From the NCBI GenBank assembly GCA_963848955.1, contig CAWKFQ010000006.1:1-64000 (forward strand): a DNA stretch of 64,000 nucleotides, in the 5' to 3' direction. The notes below the pieces were generated by a model. That model did no database searches, was not told the origin of the DNA, and was given only the letters and a program-made list of their open reading frames with translations. This DNA comes from DASUPK01 sp963848955 (GTDB lineage: Bacteria > Actinomycetota > Thermoleophilia > Solirubrobacterales > 70-9). The translations under genes were made by a program, and so were the position numbers. This document shows, piece after piece, positions 35,647 through 44,334 of the stretch (its first letter is position 1; each line of letters opens with the position of its first letter).

Positions 35647-36924
35647 ATGAGCGTGCGCGCGGGGATCCTGGTCACCGGCACCGAGGTGCTGAGCGGGTAC
35701 GTCACGGACCGGAACGGACCGTGGCTCTCCGAGCGGCTGGCCGAGCTCGGCGTCGAGGTGGAGGAGATCACCGTGGTCGGCGACCGGCCTGAGGATCTCG
35801 AGGGCGCGCTGGGCCACATGCGCGACCGGGGCCTCGATCTGATCGTCACCTCGGGGGGCCTGGGGCCGACGGCCGATGACCTGACGGCCGAGGTCGTGGG
35901 GCGCTTCGCAGGCCGCGAGCTCGTGCTCGACACCGAGATGGAGGAGAAGATCGCGCAAATCATCGCGCGCTACGCGCGTCGGCTCCGCTTCGACCCCGAG
36001 GCGGTGCGCGAGGCAAACCGCAAGCAGGCGATGGTCCCGGAGGGGGCAACCGCTCTCGACCCCGCCGGCACGGCTCCCGGCCTCGTCGTGCCCGCCGACG
36101 GCCAGCTGGTGATCGTCCTGCCCGGGCCGCCGCGCGAGCTGCAGGAGATGTGGCCGCGGGCGCTGGCGGCGCCTGCCGCGGAGGAAGTTCTCGAACGCGC
36201 CGAGCCGTACCGGACGATGTCGATCCGAATGTTCGGGATTCCGGAGTCCGAGCTGGCAAAGGTGCTGCGGGAGATCCAGGACGACGGGGTCGACCTGGAC
36301 GAGCTCGAGGTCACCACCTGCCTGCGGGGCGGCGAGCTGGTGACCGACGTCCGCCACCGACCGGGATCCGAGGAAGCAGCGGAGGCGCTGCGGGCGGGAC
36401 TGGAGGAGCGGCTCGGCAAATTCACCTACACGGAGTCCGGCGAGTCGATCGAGTCGGTCGTCTTCCGCCTCCTCGGGGATCGCACGATGGCCGTCGCCGA
36501 GTCCGAGAGCGGCGGGTTGCTCGCCGGCCGCCTGACGCTTCGGCCCGGGTCGTCGAGGTGGTTCGCCGGTGGTGTCGTCGCCTACTCGAACGATGCCAAG
36601 TCGAAGCTGCTCGGAGTCGATCCGAAGTTGATCGAGGACCGCGGTGCGGTCTCGCCCGAGGTCGCCGAGGCGATGGCCGATGGCGCCCTCGAGCGCTTCG
36701 AGGCCGACGTGGCCTGTGCGATCACCGGCATCGCTGGACCCGACGGTGGCACAGAGGAGAAGCCGGTCGGCTACGTCTGCTTCTGCGCGAAGAGCGCCGC
36801 GGGGGAGGTGCTGGCGCGAGATCCGATCCTCCCCGGCAGCCGCAACGACGTGCGCGAGCGCTCCGTCGTCGTCGCGCTCCATCTGGTCCGTTACCTGCTC
36901 GAGGGCCGCGAGCCGCCGCGATGA
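35647..36924 (+). CDS. cinA: CinA-family protein (nicotinamide-nucleotide amidohydrolase)
   Basis: The 425-residue protein has an N-terminal MoCF-like domain (LVTGTEVLSGYVTDRNGPWL, SGGLGPTADDLTAEVV). The C-terminal CinA domain has AESESGGLLAGRLTLRPGSS, AITGIAGPDGGTEEKPVG and GSRNDVRERSV. CinA proteins deamidate NMN and often sit just ahead of recA. Here the interval to recA contains a hydrolase, a damaged lipoprotein/GDPD pair and thpR. The ATG at 35647 fits the family better than the earlier frame opening. Confidence 0.94.
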   Translation: MSVRAGILVTGTEVLSGYVTDRNGPWLSERLAELGVEVEEITVVGDRPEDLEGALGHMRDRGLDLIVTSGGLGPTADDLTAEVVGRFAGRELVLDTEMEEKIAQIIARYARRLRFDPEAVREANRKQAMVPEGATALDPAGTAPGLVVPADGQLVIVLPGPPRELQEMWPRALAAPAAEEVLERAEPYRTMSIRMFGIPESELAKVLREIQDDGVDLDELEVTTCLRGGELVTDVRHRPGSEEAAEALRAGLEERLGKFTYTESGESIESVVFRLLGDRTMAVAESESGGLLAGRLTLRPGSSRWFAGGVVAYSNDAKSKLLGVDPKLIEDRGAVSPEVAEAMADGALERFEADVACAITGIAGPDGGTEEKPVGYVCFCAKSAAGEVLARDPILPGSRNDVRERSVVVALHLVRYLLEGREPPR

Positions 36925-37850
36925 AGGTGCGAGCAGGGGTATGGGAGGCCCTCGCGGTCCTGCTTGCCTCGATCGCGCTCGCGCTGCTCTCGCCGAGCCC
37001 GCCGCCTGCCGCTGCGCAGTCCTCGGGGGCGGTCGGCGACTTCGCGGGCAGGGTCGAGATCCCAGGCGGCCGGCATCTCTACCTGGAATGCCACGGCAGC
37101 GGCTCCCCGACGGTGATCTTCGAGGCCGGGCTGCGCAGCCGCGGCGATATCTGGAACTGGTCCAAGGACGGAGCGGGCGTGCTCCCGCGGGTCACCCCAT
37201 TCACCCGCACCTGCTTCTACGACCGGCCCGGGACACTCGCTCATTTCCCGTATGTGAGCCGTAGCGACCCCGTCCCCATGCCCCGCAGCACGGGGGATGT
37301 CGTCGCCGACCTGCACGCGCTGCTGTCCGCGGCCGGCGTTCCCGGCCCATACGTGATGGTGGGCGCCTCGACCGGTGGGCTGATCGTCCGTCAGTACGCG
37401 AGCCTCTACCCCGCTGAGGTCGGCGGACTGGTGCTGGTCGACGCCATCTCCGAGGCAATGGAGGGCCGGATGAAGCCGCGGCAGTTCGCCCGCTACAACG
37501 CCTACTACCTGCAGTCGCCCTCCGAGGACGCCCGCCAGTACAAGGACCTCGAGGCGATCGACTTCTACCGGAGCTTCGGCGAGATGAAGCCGCTGCGGCG
37601 CTCGCCGCTTTACCTGCCCGTTTTCGTGCTCTCGGCCAACTACGGGTTCTCGGCCCCCCGGGGCGTACGGCACCGGTTCTCGGAGCTCGTCAACCGGACC
37701 TGGAAGCGCAGCCAGCTCTACCTGGCCCGCCTGCACCCGAACACCAAGCGGGTTGTGGCCTTCGGGAGCGGCCACCAGATCCACGTCAACCGTCCCGCCC
37801 TGGTGGCCCGATTCGTCCTGCGGATGGTGGCGAGGGAGCGCGGTGCCTGA
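36921..37850 (+). CDS. Exported alpha/beta hydrolase
   Basis: The 309-residue protein has an N-terminal hydrophobic signal segment (VLLASIALALLSPSPPPAAA). The alpha/beta hydrolase core follows: YLECHGSGSPTVIFEAG, a GASTGGLIVRQYA nucleophile elbow (Gly-x-Ser-x-Gly, Ser about residue 157) and a late GSGHQIHVNRP with the likely catalytic His. The fold is secure but the ester or amide substrate is unknown. Its ATG overlaps the cinA stop. Confidence 0.88.
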   Translation: MKVRAGVWEALAVLLASIALALLSPSPPPAAAQSSGAVGDFAGRVEIPGGRHLYLECHGSGSPTVIFEAGLRSRGDIWNWSKDGAGVLPRVTPFTRTCFYDRPGTLAHFPYVSRSDPVPMPRSTGDVVADLHALLSAAGVPGPYVMVGASTGGLIVRQYASLYPAEVGGLVLVDAISEAMEGRMKPRQFARYNAYYLQSPSEDARQYKDLEAIDFYRSFGEMKPLRRSPLYLPVFVLSANYGFSAPRGVRHRFSELVNRTWKRSQLYLARLHPNTKRVVAFGSGHQIHVNRPALVARFVLRMVARERGA

Positions 37851-38200
37851 ACGGCGTCCCTCGTGGGCGGCCGCGGCAGTCCTGGCCGCAGCACTTGCAC
37901 TGACCGCGGCAGGCTGCGGATCCGACACGACCACGGCGGATCGGCGCCAGGCGCTGGAGGACTACGTCTCGCAGGTGCAGCCGATCAGGCTCGGCATCAA
38001 CGAGCTGTGCTCGACAAGGCGGATCCCGTCCTCGAGGGGTACCGCGACGGAGAGCTGAGCGGGAAGCAGGCGCAGCGCGGGATCGAACGGATCGAGCGTG
38101 GAGCCGCGGACTACGCAGTCCGGATCGCAGCCGTTGAGGACGCCCGGACGAGCTGCGCGGCTCAGGACGCCTACGCCCACACCTTCGTGCTCCAGGACAC
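37843..38200 (+). pseudogene. Lipoprotein gene, frameshifted and cut off at its 3' end
   Basis: The gene starts at GTG overlapping the hydrolase stop. It encodes RRPSWAAAAVLAAALALTAA followed by GCG, a signal peptide with lipobox (LTAAGC). A helical region, RRQALEDYVSQVQPIRLGI, follows. One missing base at about 38007 shifts the frame; repaired, it continues LDKADPVLEGYRDGEL, IERGAADYAVRIAAVEDA and AYAHTFVLQD. Homology to a self-contained protein stops at about 38200, exactly where the convergent GDPD gene is also cut. The function of the intact protein is unknown. Confidence 0.65.
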
Positions 38201-38627
38201 CTGGGCGCGCAGGGTCTTCAGCTCGGCGAGGGTGAAGTCCTCGGTGAACCAGCCGGTGATCGTGTTGCCGTCGATCACCTTGGTGGTCTTCCGGTCGGCG
38301 AACTCGGGGTGCGAGGCGACATCGGTGGTTCCGGTGATGTCGTTCTCGTGGCGCGCGACCAGCACCCCATCGATGGTCGAAACCAGGTCGGGCTCGATGT
38401 AGTCGGCGCCCATTCGCGCTGCAAGCTCGTAGGAGGCGAGGGTGTGCTCGGGCCGGTAGCCGGCTGCCCCGCGGTGGCCGATCACGAGCGGGCCGCGGGT
38501 ATGAGCCTCGTGGCCGCCGCCGTGACCGGAGCCTCCCGCAATCGGAGACCCCGGTGATCGCGCCCGCGACGAGCAGCGAGCCGACGGCGGCGGCGAGCGG
38601 GCGGGTGACTTGCTTCCCCCTGATCAT
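38171..38627 (-). pseudogene. Glycerophosphodiester phosphodiesterase, C-terminal half missing
   Basis: The protein starts MIRGKQVTRPLAAAVGSLLV (signal peptide) and, after one surplus base in a C run (38549-38552), reads IAGGSGHGGGHEAH and then the GDPD core. IGHRGAAGYRPEHTLASYEL, MGADYIEPDLVST and VARHEND contain the catalytic His and metal-binding Glu/Asp/His. Coding similarity ends after FTLAELKTLRA at about 38203 and a stop follows at 38171. That leaves about 150 residues of a normally 300-plus-residue enzyme. GDPDs cleave glycerophosphodiesters to glycerol-3-phosphate; this copy lacks the second half of the barrel. Confidence 0.75.
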
Positions 38628-38786
38628 CGGATCGGCACTCAATCGCCGTGCGCTCCCCGGGCGTGAAGCAGCCGTGACCCGCCGGTGAAGAGGCGGTGAA
38701 CCTGGCGGGAGGGGAGAGAATCACGACGACGGCGCTCAGCCGCTGGTGGGATCAGCGATCGGCGCAGTGCCGACTGCCGGCGCGGA

Positions 38787-38792
38787 TAGCGT
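38787..38792 (+). promoter_or_regulatory. -10 box of thpR-recA-recX, leaderless type
   Basis: TAGCGT, then 6 bases, then the thpR ATG at 38799. Confidence 0.5.
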
Positions 38793-38798
38793 TGCTAG

Positions 38799-39404
38799 AT
38801 GGCCAAGGAGCGGCTCAAGAGCCCCAGGGCTCGGCTGTTCGTCGCCCTCGACCTGCCCGACGACGTCCGCGCGGGCCTCGTCGACTGGCAGCGCACCGCG
38901 CTCGCCGACCCGGCGCTGCGGGTGGTCCGCCCGGAGGCCCTCCACATGACCCTGGTTTTCCTTGGCTACCAGGCCGAGAAGGACGTCAAGGCGATCGCGA
39001 AGGCAGGTTTTGACGTCGGCGACCACGCGCCTGCGGTCGAGCTGATGGCGGAGCCGGTCGGCGTGCCGCGCGGGAAGCGCCCGAGGCTGATCGCGCTGGC
39101 GGGGAACTCAGACGAAACCGTCGGATTGCAGAAGCGGATCGAGGGGCGGTTGGTGGAGGCCGGCTTCTACGAGCCGGAGAAGCGAGCGTTCTGGCCGCAC
39201 CTGACCGTGGCCCGGGTGAGGTCCGAGGCACCGGGCAGCCGCAAGCCCGCCCTGATCACGACCCAGCCGCATCCGCTGCCCGAACACATGTTCCGGTTCT
39301 TCCGTCCGACTCGTCTGGTGCTCTTCAAGTCGCACCTGCGCAGGAGCGGTGCGGAGTACGAACCCCTGGCCGAGTTGGAGCTTCCGACCGCCAACGACGA
39401 CTAG
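38799..39404 (+). CDS. thpR: RNA 2',3'-cyclic phosphodiesterase (2H family)
   Basis: The 201-residue protein has the two H-x-T/S motifs of the 2H phosphoesterase fold: LHMTLVFLGY (about residue 48) and PHLTVARVR (about residue 129). A third strand follows with RLVLFKSHLRRSGAEYEPL. ThpR hydrolyses 2',3'-cyclic RNA ends. It is 17 bases upstream of recA; the cinA-thpR-recA-recX grouping is conserved in many actinobacteria and firmicutes. Confidence 0.93.
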   Translation: MAKERLKSPRARLFVALDLPDDVRAGLVDWQRTALADPALRVVRPEALHMTLVFLGYQAEKDVKAIAKAGFDVGDHAPAVELMAEPVGVPRGKRPRLIALAGNSDETVGLQKRIEGRLVEAGFYEPEKRAFWPHLTVARVRSEAPGSRKPALITTQPHPLPEHMFRFFRPTRLVLFKSHLRRSGAEYEPLAELELPTANDD

Positions 39405-39421
39405 AGCAGAGAGGTGACCCA

Positions 39422-40552
39422 ATGGCAGATCAGAAGCCCAATTTGAGAGAGGCCGGCGAGAAGGACGCGAAGGCGCGCGACCAGGCGCTGCAGGCGGCGG
39501 TGACGCAGATCGAGAAGGAGTTCGGCCAGGGCGCGCTGATGAAGCTTGGCGACATCGGAGCATTGAACGTCGAGGCGATTTCCACCGGCGCCCTTCCGCT
39601 GGATATCGCCCTGGGCGTCGGCGGGGTGCCACGCGGGCGCATCGTCGAGATCTTCGGGCCGGAGTCGTCCGGAAAGACAACGCTGGTCTACCACATCATC
39701 GCCGAGGCCCAGGCGCGCGGAGGGGTCTGCGCCTTCGTCGACACCGAGCACGCGCTCGATCCCGTCTACGCGCGGAAGATCGGAGTCAACACCGACGAGC
39801 TGATGATCTCCCAGCCCGACTACGGCGAGCAGGCCCTGGAGATCGTCGACGTGCTGGTGCGCTCCGGCGCCGTCGACGTGGTCGCGGTTGACTCGGTAGC
39901 CGCGCTGACGCCGCGGGTGGAGCTCGAGGGCCAGATGGGCGACCAGCACGTCGGGCTGCAGGCGCGCCTGATGTCCCAGGCGTTGCGCAAGCTGGCGGGC
40001 AACCTGAGTCGTGCAAACACGATCTGCCTGTTCACCAACCAGATCCGCGAGAAGATCGGCGTGATGTTCGGTTCGCCGGAGACCCAGCCGGGCGGCCGGG
40101 CGCTGAAGTTCTATTCCTCGCAGCGGCTCGACATCCGCCGGATCGAGACGCTCAAGGAGGGCACCGAGGCGGTGGGCAACCGCGTCCGGGTCAAGGTCGT
40201 CAAGAACAAGGTGGCGCCGCCGTTCCGCCAGGCCGAGTTCGACATCGAGTACGGCGTCGGCATCTCGAAGGAGGGCGCCCTGATCGACATGGCCCTGGAG
40301 CACGACCTGATCCAGAAGTCGGGCTCGTTCTTCTCCCACGGCGAGACGCGGCTCGGCCAGGGCCGCAACAACACCAAGGAGTTCCTGCGCGACAACCCGG
40401 AGCTCGCGGCCGAGCTCGAGACGAAGATCCACGCGAAGCTCGGCATCGGCGCCGACGCGGAGGCGCGCCCCGAGGCCGAGAAGGAGGCCGACGCCGTCGA
40501 GGCCGTCGAGGCCGTGAAGCCGGCGAAGAAGCCCGAGAAGAAGGCCGCTTAG
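39422..40552 (+). CDS. recA: Recombinase RecA
   Basis: The 376-residue protein has Walker A EIFGPESSGKTTLVYHIIAE (about residues 77-84), LIISQPDYGEQALEI-like MISQPDYGEQALEIVD, VAVDSVAALTPRVELEG, loop L2 (FTNQIREKIGVMFGSPETQP) and the C-terminal DNA-binding domain. An Ala/Glu/Lys-rich tail ends it. It forms the filament for homologous recombination and SOS induction. AGAGAGGTGA immediately upstream is a good ribosome site. No LexA-type operator is visible ahead of it. Confidence 0.98.
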   Translation: MADQKPNLREAGEKDAKARDQALQAAVTQIEKEFGQGALMKLGDIGALNVEAISTGALPLDIALGVGGVPRGRIVEIFGPESSGKTTLVYHIIAEAQARGGVCAFVDTEHALDPVYARKIGVNTDELMISQPDYGEQALEIVDVLVRSGAVDVVAVDSVAALTPRVELEGQMGDQHVGLQARLMSQALRKLAGNLSRANTICLFTNQIREKIGVMFGSPETQPGGRALKFYSSQRLDIRRIETLKEGTEAVGNRVRVKVVKNKVAPPFRQAEFDIEYGVGISKEGALIDMALEHDLIQKSGSFFSHGETRLGQGRNNTKEFLRDNPELAAELETKIHAKLGIGADAEARPEAEKEADAVEAVEAVKPAKKPEKKAA

Positions 40553-40557
40553 GCGGC

Positions 40558-41019
40558 GTGCCCAAGGACGCCTACGAGCTCGCGCTCAAGGCGCTCGGGT
40601 ACAAGGAGCGCACCGAGGCCGAGCTCCGCAGCTGGCTCGCCGAGCGCGGGGTGCAGGATGTGGAGGTCGAGGAGGTCATCGCGCTCCTCGCCGAGGCGGG
40701 AGCGGTCGACGATGCGAGCTTCGCCCGCCGCTACGCCGACGACAAGCGCTTGCTGGCGGGCTGGGGGCCGGATCGGATCGTGGGGGCGCTCGAGGGGCGC
40801 GGGGTGGCCCTCGAGCACATCGAGGCGGCCCTCGGCGGGGACGATGAGTCCGCACAGCTCGAGCGGGCGACCTCGCTGCTCCTCGCTCGCGGCATGAGCT
40901 GCGGCACTGTGCGCGAGCGCGAGCGCGCCCTCGGCCTGCTGGTCAGACGGGGCTATCCGCTGGAGCTCGCTTACGACGCCGTGCGGGGCGTAGAGCGGCG
41001 CCTTCGCGAGGCGGCCTGA
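40558..41019 (+). CDS. recX: Regulatory protein RecX
   Basis: The 153-residue helical protein (GTG start 6 bases after recA; KALGYKERTEAELRSWLAER, DDASFARRYADDKRLLAGWG, LVRRGYPLELAYDAV) has the three-repeat RecX pattern. RecX blocks RecA filament growth by binding along its groove. It is co-transcribed with recA. Confidence 0.93.
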   Translation: MPKDAYELALKALGYKERTEAELRSWLAERGVQDVEVEEVIALLAEAGAVDDASFARRYADDKRLLAGWGPDRIVGALEGRGVALEHIEAALGGDDESAQLERATSLLLARGMSCGTVRERERALGLLVRRGYPLELAYDAVRGVERRLREAA

Positions 41020-41059
41020 CCCGCCGAGTCCGCGCCTGACCGCGGTCGGCTCGCACGGG

Positions 41060-41065
41060 TAGGAT
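41060..41065 (+). promoter_or_regulatory. -10 box upstream of the cupredoxin gene
   Basis: TAGGAT ends 9 bases before the ATG at 41075. Confidence 0.4.
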
Positions 41066-41074
41066 CCGCGCCGA

Positions 41075-41692
41075 ATGGACGGCAATTTCTTCTTCGTGGT
41101 CGGGATCGTGCTGGTGATTGCCGCGGTGGGGTTGGCCTTCCTCGGGATCCGCGAGAGCGATCGGTTTCCGACCAGCCGCGCGGTGATGGTCGGCGGAATC
41201 GTCCTCTTCGCGGCGGTCGTCGGGACGACCATGGCCTTCGCGGTGGTCAAGTCGAAGGACGAGCAGGACAAGCGCAATGCGGAGCTCGCCAAGGAGGAGC
41301 AGCAGCCCGAGACCTCCGCGACCACCGAGAGCACCGGTACCACCGGGGCCACCGGGGCCACGGGGGCCACTGGGGCCACTGGGGCCACCGAGGCCCTGGA
41401 CGTGTCCTCGCCGGCTGATGGGGGGCTGGTCTTCGACCCGAACGGGCTCACTGCAAAGCCCGGGAACGTGACGATCAGCTATGACAATCCCTCCCCAGTT
41501 CCCCACAGCATCGCCGTCTCCACCGCGAACGGCAACGTGCTGGGCGAGGTGCAGCCGTTCACGAACAACACGGAGTCGGTCCAGCTCGCCAATCTGGCGC
41601 CCGGTGAGTACGACTTCTACTGCACCGTCCCCGGTCACCGAGAGGCCGGGATGGAGGGCACCCTGACCGTCACCGGCGGCCCCACTCCCTAG
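41075..41692 (+). CDS. Membrane-anchored cupredoxin (plastocyanin-like)
   Basis: The 205-residue protein has two membrane segments (about residues 4-25 and 35-58). A Gln/Glu-rich stretch and a short collagen-like linker (repeated Thr-Gly-Ala) follow, then a blue-copper domain. The type 1 copper ligands are visible: His in SPVPHSIAV and Cys-x4-His-x4-Met in FYCTVPGHREAGM. It probably carries electrons on the outer face of the membrane. The partner is unknown, and no oxidase or nitrite reductase gene is adjacent. Confidence 0.88.
   Translation: MDGNFFFVVGIVLVIAAVGLAFLGIRESDRFPTSRAVMVGGIVLFAAVVGTTMAFAVVKSKDEQDKRNAELAKEEQQPETSATTESTGTTGATGATGATGATGATEALDVSSPADGGLVFDPNGLTAKPGNVTISYDNPSPVPHSIAVSTANGNVLGEVQPFTNNTESVQLANLAPGEYDFYCTVPGHREAGMEGTLTVTGGPTP
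41342..41395 (+). repeat. Six 9-base units encoding Thr-Gly-Ala
   Basis: Units ACCGGGGCC, ACCGGGGCC, ACGGGGGCC, ACTGGGGCC, ACTGGGGCC and ACCGAGGCC lie in frame within the cupredoxin gene and code for the linker between membrane anchor and copper domain. The copy number could vary between strains. Confidence 0.8.
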
Positions 41693-41718
41693 GGCCTCAC
41701 GGCCGGGCGGCCCGCCGC

Positions 41719-41724
41719 TACATT
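41719..41724 (+). promoter_or_regulatory. -10 box of miaB, leaderless type
   Basis: TACATT ends 7 bases before the miaB ATG at 41732. Confidence 0.5.
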
Positions 41725-41731
41725 GAGCGCG

Positions 41732-43051
41732 ATGCGTCGTTACCACCTAACCACGTTCGGGTGCCAGATGAACGAGCACGACTCCGAGCGGATGAAGGGC
41801 ATGCTCGACTCCCTCGGCTATGCCGAGTCAGAGGACCGCGAGGGGGCTGACCTGATCCTCTTCAACACCTGCTCGATCCGCGAATCCGCCGACAACCGCT
41901 TCATCGCGCACCTGGGCGAGGCGAAGCGGCTCAAGTCGGAGGATCCGGGGCGAGTGGTCGGCGTCGGAGGTTGCTGGGCGCAGTCGGTGAAGGAGGAGGT
42001 CTTCCGCCGCTTCCCGTTCGTCGACGTCGCCTTCGGGCCCGGCCAGATCCACCGCCTCGCCGAGTTCCTGACCTCCGATTCGCTGACCGCTCAGGGGTAC
42101 TTCGAGTTCGAGGACGTCTCCGGCCATCTGCCGATGAAGCGCGAGCGGGAGTTCCAGGCCTGGCTGCAGATCTCCCAGGGCTGCAACTGCGTCTGCTCGT
42201 ACTGCATCGTCCCATCGGTGCGCGGCCGTGAGATGAGCCGTGATCCCGACGAGCTGGTCGCCGAGGTCGAGCGCCTTGCGGGAGACGGCGTCCGCGAAGT
42301 GACGCTGCTCGGGCAGAACGTGAACAGCTATGGGCGGGATCTGCCCAAGGAGAGCCGGATAGGCTTCGCTGACCTGCTGGGTCAAGTCGACGCGATCGAC
42401 GGGATCGACAGGATTCGCTATACGAGCCCGCACCCCAAGGACATGCGTGAGGAGGTGGTCCGGGCCCACGCCGAGCTGCCCTCGCTCTGTGAGCACATCC
42501 ACCTACCGCTCCAGTCCGGCTCGAGCGGGGTGCTCAAGCGGATGCGCCGCACCTACAACCGCGAGCGCTATATGGACCGCGTCGCGCTGATCCGCGAGCA
42601 CGTGCCCGACTGCGCGATCACGACCGACATCATCGTCGGCTTCCCGGGTGAGAGCGAGGCGGATTTCGCGGAGACCCTCGAGGTCGTCGACGAGGTCGGG
42701 TACGACGGCGCTTTCACCTTCATCTTCTCCCCGCGGCGAGGGACCGAGGCGGCCGATCTCGCCGACCAGCTCTCGCACGCGGTCAAACGCGAGCGGATGC
42801 AACGCCTGGTGGAGCTGGTCCAGCGCAGGGCGCGCGAGCGGGCCGAGCGCTTCGTCGGGCGGACGATGGAGGTCCTGGTCGAGGGCCCGAGTCGGACGGA
42901 TCCCTCCCGGCTGCGCGGCCGTTCCCGCCACAACAAGACCGTCAACTTCGATGGAACCGCCGCTCCGGGCGAGCTGATCGAGGTGGAGATCGGCGGAGCG
43001 ACCTCGGCCACGCTGAGCGGATCGGAGCGCCTGCTCAGCCGAGCCGCTTGA
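41732..43051 (+). CDS. miaB: tRNA-2-methylthio-N6-dimethylallyladenosine synthase
   Basis: The protein of about 439 residues has the N-terminal UPF0004 domain with three cluster cysteines (TFGCQMNEHDSERM, FNTCSIRE, GGCWAQ). The radical SAM motif CNCVCSYCIVPSVRGREMSR (CxxxCxxC) and a C-terminal TRAM domain complete it. MiaB methylthiolates i6A37 in tRNA. miaA, which makes the i6A substrate, follows directly with overlapping codons. A TTG 9 bases upstream is a possible alternative start. Confidence 0.96.
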   Translation: MRRYHLTTFGCQMNEHDSERMKGMLDSLGYAESEDREGADLILFNTCSIRESADNRFIAHLGEAKRLKSEDPGRVVGVGGCWAQSVKEEVFRRFPFVDVAFGPGQIHRLAEFLTSDSLTAQGYFEFEDVSGHLPMKREREFQAWLQISQGCNCVCSYCIVPSVRGREMSRDPDELVAEVERLAGDGVREVTLLGQNVNSYGRDLPKESRIGFADLLGQVDAIDGIDRIRYTSPHPKDMREEVVRAHAELPSLCEHIHLPLQSGSSGVLKRMRRTYNRERYMDRVALIREHVPDCAITTDIIVGFPGESEADFAETLEVVDEVGYDGAFTFIFSPRRGTEAADLADQLSHAVKRERMQRLVELVQRRARERAERFVGRTMEVLVEGPSRTDPSRLRGRSRHNKTVNFDGTAAPGELIEVEIGGATSATLSGSERLLSRAA

Positions 43052-43929
43052 AGGTCCTCGCCCTCTTCGGCCCGACGGCAGTGGGCAAGACGGGCGTAGC
43101 GATCGCGGTGGCCGAGCGCCTGCGCGAACGTGGGGAGGACCCGGTGGCGGTGAACTGCGACTCGATCCAGGTCTACCGCGGGCTGGAGGTCCTGAGCGCC
43201 GCCGCCGACGCCCAGCAGCAGGCGCAACTCGAACACAGGCTCCTCTCCTTCGTCGACCCGACCGAGGAATTCAGCGCCGGCCGCTTCGCCGAGCTCGCCC
43301 ACGCGGAGATCGATTCCCTGCTCGCCGAGGGCCGCCGCCCGATCGTGGTCGGTGGCACAGGCCTGTACCTGCGCGCGGCCCTGGCCGACCTGGATCTACG
43401 CCCGCCGGTCCCGGAGGAGATTCGCCGGAAGGTGGAGCTCGAGCTGGCTGAGCGGGGATCGGCAGCGCTTCATGCGGAGCTCGACCCCGAGTACGCGGCC
43501 GGAGTCGACCCGAATGACCGCAAGCGGATCGCCCGCCTCACCGAGCTGTCGCGCGCTGGCATCGAGCCGGCTCGGAGCTCAGATCGGCTCTGGACGGCGG
43601 AGCTCCGCCACCCGACCCTGCTGGTCGGCCTCTCGATGGCACGGGGGCAGCTCGGCGAGCGCATCGACGAGCGGGTCGACGAGATGGTCGCCTCGGCGGC
43701 CGCGGACGAGGCCAGGCGGGCCGCAGCCGTGGGTGCCTCCCGTACGGCACGCGCGGCGCTCGGCTTCGAGGAGCTCCTGGACGGCAATCCGCCCGCAATG
43801 AAGCGCGCCCACCGCCAGTACGCGCGTCGTCAGCTCACCTGGATGCGACGGATGGAGGGCGTGGTTGTGGTCGACCGCACAGGGCGCGACGATGCTGACG
43901 TGGCAAACGAGATCGTGGAACTTCTCTGA
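43048..43929 (+). CDS. miaA: tRNA dimethylallyltransferase
   Basis: The 293-residue protein starts at TTG (MKVLALFGPTAVGKTGVAIA, P-loop). Further motifs are NCDSIQVYRGLEVLSA (DSxQVY), PIVVGGTGLYLRAAL and the C-terminal RRQLTWMRRMEGV. It transfers dimethylallyl to A37 of tRNAs reading UNN codons. It overlaps miaB upstream and the SnoaL-like gene downstream by one base. Confidence 0.96.
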   Translation: MKVLALFGPTAVGKTGVAIAVAERLRERGEDPVAVNCDSIQVYRGLEVLSAAADAQQQAQLEHRLLSFVDPTEEFSAGRFAELAHAEIDSLLAEGRRPIVVGGTGLYLRAALADLDLRPPVPEEIRRKVELELAERGSAALHAELDPEYAAGVDPNDRKRIARLTELSRAGIEPARSSDRLWTAELRHPTLLVGLSMARGQLGERIDERVDEMVASAAADEARRAAAVGASRTARAALGFEELLDGNPPAMKRAHRQYARRQLTWMRRMEGVVVVDRTGRDDADVANEIVELL

Positions 43930-44334
43930 TGGATGCGAGCGGCCGTGAGGCACTCGTGAGGCGCTCGATCGAGGCCTGGAACGACGACGACTGGGAAGAC
44001 CGGCTCAGGGCGATCTGGAGCACAGACGGGACGATCGTCTCGCCCGAGGGCTGGCCAGAGTCGGGCGAGTTCAGGGGCTGGCCGGCGATGCTCGAGCAGT
44101 GGCGCCGGATCAAGGGCGCCTGGGCCGAGGACCGAGTCGACGTGGTCGAGCTCGAGTCGATCGGCGACCGCGTACTGGGAGATCTCCACTGGAGCCTGCG
44201 CGGCGATGCAAGTGGCGCACTCGCTCGATGTCGACGTCGCGATCCTCTGCGAGTTCGAGGGCGAGAGGCTCTCCAAGATGACCTACTTCCTCGACCGCGA
44301 GACCGCCCGAACGACCGCGGAGGGGTCCGGATGA
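43929..44334 (+). CDS. SnoaL-like / NTF2-fold protein, one frameshift
   Basis: The first 93 codons (MDASGREALVRRSIEAWNDD ... WSLRGD) and the remainder (VAHSLDVDVAILCEFEGERL, SKMTYFLDRETAR) are in different frames. One surplus base at about 44208-44211 joins them into a 134-residue SnoaL-like protein. The junction then reads naturally as GD-Q-VAHSLD if the G at 44208 is dropped. Its stop overlaps the dapF ATG and its ATG overlaps the miaA stop, so it is embedded in the miaA-dapF operon. Function unknown. Confidence 0.75.

Noticed and set aside
39300..39421. LexA/SOS box upstream of thpR or recA
   Set aside because: No inverted GAAC/GTTC-type operator was found in either upstream region.
41342..41395. 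Possible CRISPR or minisatellite array
   Set aside because: Nine-base in-frame units with no spacers that encode a Thr-Gly-Ala linker of the cupredoxin.
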